Part shown: positions 40,726 to 44,725 of the stretch, piece by piece
Layout: each line of letters begins with the position of its first letter
Position numbering within the stretch: position 1 is the stretch's first letter
Origin: Pseudobutyrivibrio sp.
GTDB taxonomy: Bacteria > Bacillota > Clostridia > Lachnospirales > Lachnospiraceae
Assembly: GCF_017471675.1 (NCBI RefSeq)
Contig: NZ_JAFUSK010000019.1
Location: 1-44,725, forward strand
Reading direction: 5' to 3'
DNA length: 44,725 nucleotides
The notes under the pieces: model-generated
Databases searched by the model: none
What the model saw: only the letters and a program-made list of their open reading frames with translations
Told to the model about the DNA's origin: nothing
Translations under genes and position numbers: made by a program

Positions 40726-43700
40726 ATGAAAAACAAGTGGGTTAAAAGGACTCTTGCTCTTGCGCTTGCGACGCAGGTAGTGGCAACAGGGGTGCCAGTA
40801 CAAGCAGCGGCTGTGGATGATGTGAAGGAAGCCAAAGAGCAGACAATTGAGGGTGAAGAAGTAGCGAAGGGGGCTACTGGAGAAGAAGTTAAAGAGGCAC
40901 CAGAAGAAAAGTCAGAAGAAAAAACCGAGGAAAAATCTGAGGAAAAGACTGAGGAGGCATCTAAAAAAGAAGAAAAGAAGGATGAGTCTAAAGTAGACGA
41001 GTCAAAGGAAGCTAAAGAAGACACCGAAGAATCTGATGAAGATTTAGATGAGGAATCTGAAGATGAAGATTCTGAGGAAGATGAAGATAAAGAGGACAAA
41101 GACAAAAAGAAAAAGAAGAAGCTAAAAGAGGAGAAAGACGAAACCCCAAGTCCAGTATACTCATACAATTTTGAAGATGAGGATTCAGTAAAGGACAAGC
41201 TTCGTGATGATGCAAAGATTGTAAAGGATGAGCAAAAGGACAGCAGTGTTTTATATCTTCCTGGAAAAGGCTCGATGGATTTGCCAGAGGATTTATTTGC
41301 AAAGATTGCTGAAAGTGAAAATGGGGAATTCACCATGTCCCTTTGGGTAAATCCAACATCTGATGCGCAGAACTATTCTAAGCTATTTGACGCAAGCAAC
41401 GCTCCAATCGGCGCAACCAATTCAGGTGCAAACTGGTGGAATGATCCTGATTTTGCATTTGCAGCAGGTGGCGGCGCTTACGATATGACATTATATGTAG
41501 GCAAGCCAAACGAAAGCACAGATGTAAAGACAAAGGTTAAATTTGATAAGCAGCTTACAAGAGATGCTTGGCAGTATCTTACAGTTACATTTAAAGAGGA
41601 TGAATACAAGGTTTATTTAAACGGTAAGAGCTTAGGTTTCACAGATGGCGCTGATAACACTAAAAAGGTGGTGGATGTGCTACCAAAGCTACTTGATTCA
41701 GAATATCTTAAGACTTTAAAATACGCATCTCTTGGTAAATCATATTACACATCAGATAATGATTTTAAGGGCTACATGGATGATGTAGAGTTTTATGATG
41801 TGGCATTAACAGAAGACCAAGTTAAGGAATTGTACAGCTCATTCCCAGAAATGAAAAAGCCTGTATCACGTGGCACACTTGATATCGATATGAGTGCAAA
41901 GACAGGCCCTGTAAAGCACGGTGCAACAGGATATCTTTATGGAGTAGGCGAGGATAACGTTCCTAGCGTAAATCTCCAGACTGCTATCAAGCCATACATG
42001 TGCGAGCAGAAGCCAGCAGAGGGCTTACAGCATCCAAACGGTGATGTGCTTATCATGGCAGACACCTTCTTAGAGGCAGGTGGTGATTCCATCCAGATCG
42101 CATGCCCAGATATCTATGCAAACTGGCCATACGAATATGAAGGAATGGATGAATATTGCGAAAAGCTTCAGACTATGGTTAAGCAGACAAAGGAAGTTGG
42201 CCTTAGCGATGTGGCAGTATACGTACTTTTCAACGAGCCAGAAGGAAACTGGTTCAATGAAATCTGGAGCAATGATATGTCAAAATTTGACGCAGCTTGG
42301 CTCAAGGCTTATAAGGCTGTAAAGGAAATCGACAAGGATGCCAAGGTGGCAGGTCCAAACTTCTGCTGTTATCAGGCTAGACAGCTAGAAACCTACATGC
42401 AGTTCTGCGCTGAGAATGATTGCATACCTTATCAGATTTCATGGCATGTACTTAACAACGATTTGTACAATAACTTCCATAATAATGTAGTTCACTATAG
42501 AGACCTTGAAAAGAAATACTGGCTTGAACCAGGGCTTATCACAGAGCCAAGAGAAATTGTTATCAACGAGTATGCAGATTTCACACATCTTGGAGTACCA
42601 GGTGCTCTTGCAAGATGGATTGGTCTTTTCGAGGATGAAAAGGTTACAGCTTGTCTTGCATACTGGCACATCTCTAACAACCTTAGCGATTTAGCAGCAG
42701 ACAACAACGAGCCAAATGGTGCATGGTGGTTGTACAAATGGTATGGTGAGCTTTCAGGTGAGACAGTAAACATCGATGTATCTGGCCTTCCACAGACACA
42801 GTTCTATGGGGTTGCATCAGTAGACAGCAACAAGAAATCTTCAAACGTAATCTTCGGTGGCGCAGAGAATGCTGTATTGAATCTTAACAATATCGATAAG
42901 AGCATTTTCGGTGACAAGATTGAAGTTAAATTTGAATGTACTGATTGGACAGGTATTAACGGTGCAGCAGTAGCTCCTACATATATGAAGAAGGAAGTGT
43001 TTGAAGTAGGTGAGGACGGAAGCTGCCAGATTAAGATGGACGAATTAGTTGCGGCAGCAGCTTACAATCTTACAATCACACCAGCTGATGCTGATGCCGA
43101 AGTTGGTGTTGTAGAAAACGGACCTTGGAAGAAGACCTACGAAGGCGAGGAAGCAGAGCTTACAGGCGGCGCAAGAGAAGCTGGAAAGAATCAAAGCTTT
43201 GCATGCTCAGGCATTGGTCAGGCACAGGGACTTGATAGCGAAAGCGCAAAGGCTACATTTAAGGTAGATGTTCCAGAGGATGGCTATTATAGATTTGACA
43301 TGGTTTATGGTGCTGGTACAGGCAACAACACCTACAACACAGCAGCAAATGACCCAAAGAATGCTATTCAGAAGCTATTTGTAGATGGTGAGTACAAGAC
43401 AGATATGTATCTTCAGAATACTCTTACCTTCTACATGTCAGGCTTGCACACAGAATATGTATATCTTACAAAGGGCGCACATGATATTTCTGTAAGCGGT
43501 ACAGATAGCGAAGGCAAAGCATCAATCGACTGCGTATATCTTACATTTATTGGTGATGAAAACGCACTTTACAATGACAAGAATGTAAAGACTTACGAAG
43601 CAGAGCTTAGCGATTACAACATCCTTGGCAGCCAGACAGCAACAACAGTACGTACAGCAAATGATGTAAATGGCTATACAGGTGCAGGCTATGCAGTAGG

Positions 43701-44725
43701 ACTTGATACATCAGTGAAGGATGGTGGTGGAATCCGCTTTATCACATTTGCAAAGGAAAACGGAACCTACAAGCTTTCAGTTAAATACAATGGAAGCGAC
43801 GCTGCAGAAATCGGCGTATATGTAAACAACTCTAACAAGACATTAGATAGAAAGGTTGATACTCTTAAGGCTGGAGCAACTGGTAGCGAATGGAATACAG
43901 TTACTACAGATGTATTCCTTGAGAGAGGTATTAACATCATCGACCTTGATTCAACTAGTGCAGCACTTGCTGTAGATAACCTTACAATCGAAAAGGTTGA
44001 TAACAAAAATATTACAGCTATTGAAGCTGAGGATTGCAAGCTTATTGGTGATGTAACAGTAGCAGAAAATCCAGCAGCTTCAGGAGGAAAATTCGTAAAT
44101 GAAATCCTTGCATCAAAGGATGGCAAGAACGCACTTGAGATTGAGTACAATGCTCCAAGTGCTGGCAAGTATGAGCTTGTTGTATATCAGTCAAACAAAG
44201 AGCTATTCGGAAGCCACGCTTACAATGCTCAGATGATTGATAGATTCATCACATTAGATGTAAATGGTAAGGATGAAAAGACAGTATACTTTAGAAATAC
44301 ATATAGTGTGGATTCATTTAGAAGTCAGTGTGTAGCTCTTGACCTAAAGGCTGGCAAGAACGTAATCAAGATTTACAACAATGATTATCGTCATCACAAG
44401 AATGGTGTAAATGGTGTAAACACTTGTGTTAACTACACACCAAATCTGGATAAGTTTGAGTTTGTTCAGGTATCTAAGACAGCAGAGCCTGAGGAACCTA
44501 AGCCTGAGAATCCACAGCCATCTAAGCCAAGCAACCCATCACAGCCAAGCCAGCCATCTGGCGGAAATGGTGGAAGCAGCTCTTCATCTAATGGAAGCAG
44601 TCAGGCAAGCAGTGGCACAAAGACAATCGACGAAGCCAGCGTTCCAGCAGCAGGCCCAGCAGTATCAGGTTCTACATCAGCTCAAGCAGGCAAGAATAAT
44701 GCCACAGCTTCTGTAGCTCCTAAGA
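40726..44725 (+). CDS. Large multidomain secreted glycoside hydrolase (clan GH-A, GH39-like), 3' end outside window
   Basis: The frame is open from ATG 40726 (after GAGGAGG) to the end, giving at least 1333 residues. The order is a signal peptide (residues 1-27), a Glu/Lys/Asp-rich linker (30-135) with repeated SEEKTEE units, a LamG-like concanavalin domain (about 140-372), a TIM-barrel catalytic domain (about 380-690), a small beta domain, and three CBM6/35-like modules (about 805-945, 950-1095 and 1100-1245). A Pro/Ser-rich linker follows, probably leading to a cell-wall anchor. Likely catalytic residues are Glu504 in LFNEPEGNW and Glu615 in VINEYADF. It is the last visible gene of the alpha-galactosidase operon and would trim a galactose-containing polysaccharide outside the cell. 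Confidence 0.8.
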   Translation, partial: MKNKWVKRTLALALATQVVATGVPVQAAAVDDVKEAKEQTIEGEEVAKGATGEEVKEAPEEKSEEKTEEKSEEKTEEASKKEEKKDESKVDESKEAKEDTEESDEDLDEESEDEDSEEDEDKEDKDKKKKKKLKEEKDETPSPVYSYNFEDEDSVKDKLRDDAKIVKDEQKDSSVLYLPGKGSMDLPEDLFAKIAESENGEFTMSLWVNPTSDAQNYSKLFDASNAPIGATNSGANWWNDPDFAFAAGGGAYDMTLYVGKPNESTDVKTKVKFDKQLTRDAWQYLTVTFKEDEYKVYLNGKSLGFTDGADNTKKVVDVLPKLLDSEYLKTLKYASLGKSYYTSDNDFKGYMDDVEFYDVALTEDQVKELYSSFPEMKKPVSRGTLDIDMSAKTGPVKHGATGYLYGVGEDNVPSVNLQTAIKPYMCEQKPAEGLQHPNGDVLIMADTFLEAGGDSIQIACPDIYANWPYEYEGMDEYCEKLQTMVKQTKEVGLSDVAVYVLFNEPEGNWFNEIWSNDMSKFDAAWLKAYKAVKEIDKDAKVAGPNFCCYQARQLETYMQFCAENDCIPYQISWHVLNNDLYNNFHNNVVHYRDLEKKYWLEPGLITEPREIVINEYADFTHLGVPGALARWIGLFEDEKVTACLAYWHISNNLSDLAADNNEPNGAWWLYKWYGELSGETVNIDVSGLPQTQFYGVASVDSNKKSSNVIFGGAENAVLNLNNIDKSIFGDKIEVKFECTDWTGINGAAVAPTYMKKEVFEVGEDGSCQIKMDELVAAAAYNLTITPADADAEVGVVENGPWKKTYEGEEAELTGGAREAGKNQSFACSGIGQAQGLDSESAKATFKVDVPEDGYYRFDMVYGAGTGNNTYNTAANDPKNAIQKLFVDGEYKTDMYLQNTLTFYMSGLHTEYVYLTKGAHDISVSGTDSEGKASIDCVYLTFIGDENALYNDKNVKTYEAELSDYNILGSQTATTVRTANDVNGYTGAGYAVGLDTSVKDGGGIRFITFAKENGTYKLSVKYNGSDAAEIGVYVNNSNKTLDRKVDTLKAGATGSEWNTVTTDVFLERGINIIDLDSTSAALAVDNLTIEKVDNKNITAIEAEDCKLIGDVTVAENPAASGGKFVNEILASKDGKNALEIEYNAPSAGKYELVVYQSNKELFGSHAYNAQMIDRFITLDVNGKDEKTVYFRNTYSVDSFRSQCVALDLKAGKNVIKIYNNDYRHHKNGVNGVNTCVNYTPNLDKFEFVQVSKTAEPEEPKPENPQPSKPSNPSQPSQPSGGNGGSSSSSNGSSQASSGTKTIDEASVPAAGPAVSGSTSAQAGKNNATASVAPK

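Noticed and set aside
40683-41336. Minus-strand frame of 217 codons very rich in serine
   Set aside because: It is the reverse complement of the Glu/Lys-rich linker of the large glycosidase. GAA/GAG/AAA repeats read as TTC/TCT/TCC on the other strand, and there is no independent ribosome site.

Overview
The window looks like chromosomal DNA from a low-GC anaerobic Firmicute, most likely a Lachnospiraceae of the Butyrivibrio/Pseudobutyrivibrio type. The support is AT-rich DNA with strong AGGAGG ribosome sites, rubrerythrin, many CPBP/PrsW membrane proteases, DUF2975/YozG and DUF4173 genes, and an ABC sugar system with no ATPase of its own next to a very large secreted glycosidase. The genus is an inference. 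No rRNA, tRNA, CRISPR array, transposase, integrase or phage gene was found.

Layout. 1-5 kb: the tail of an unknown basic protein, an LUD-domain protein, a DUF2007-like protein, an anchored HExxH peptidase, a VOC protein, small membrane proteins and a Ca2+/Na+ antiporter. 5-13.4 kb: a LysR regulator, an NmrA/QOR2-type oxidoreductase, a membrane-linked XRE regulator, fumarase (fumC) with malic enzyme, and a divergent AraC regulator/MATE exporter pair. 13.4-13.96 kb: a 580-bp gene-free stretch. It holds twelve copies of a 9-bp core, alternating in orientation at exactly 26-bp steps, followed by five consecutive hairpins. 14-18 kb: a U32-like protein and a DUF2975/HTH/DUF4173 operon. 18.2-24 kb: an orphan MNT nucleotidyltransferase, then a co-directional run of three CPBP proteins, one PrsW protein, two small membrane proteins and a DUF6765 protein. 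24-31.6 kb: a PepSY-like small protein, an S41 peptidase, DUF4430 with an ECF S component, ybaK, a small membrane protein, a LytTR/LiaF-like/UvrD-like helicase operon and rubrerythrin. 31.6-34.2 kb: a PHP phosphatase and an APC permease whose 5' leader can fold as a three-way junction. 34.2 kb to the end: a carbohydrate locus with an AraC regulator, a GH36 alpha-galactosidase, a solute-binding lipoprotein, two permeases and a multi-domain secreted clan GH-A glycosidase that runs off the window.

How the genes work together. In the carbohydrate locus the secreted enzyme would trim polysaccharide, the ABC system would import galactosides, and the cytosolic alpha-galactosidase would hydrolyse them. 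A near-identical 17-bp operator occurs both before aga and before the binding-protein gene. Fumarase and malic enzyme link fumarate to pyruvate with production of NAD(P)H.

The strongest unexplained signals are in non-coding DNA: the 26-bp phased alternating array, two promoters carrying TGTGAC-type direct repeats at 11-bp steps, and a pair of long hairpins after transporter genes that share a core with a compensatory base change. All family names come from reading the translations; no search was run.
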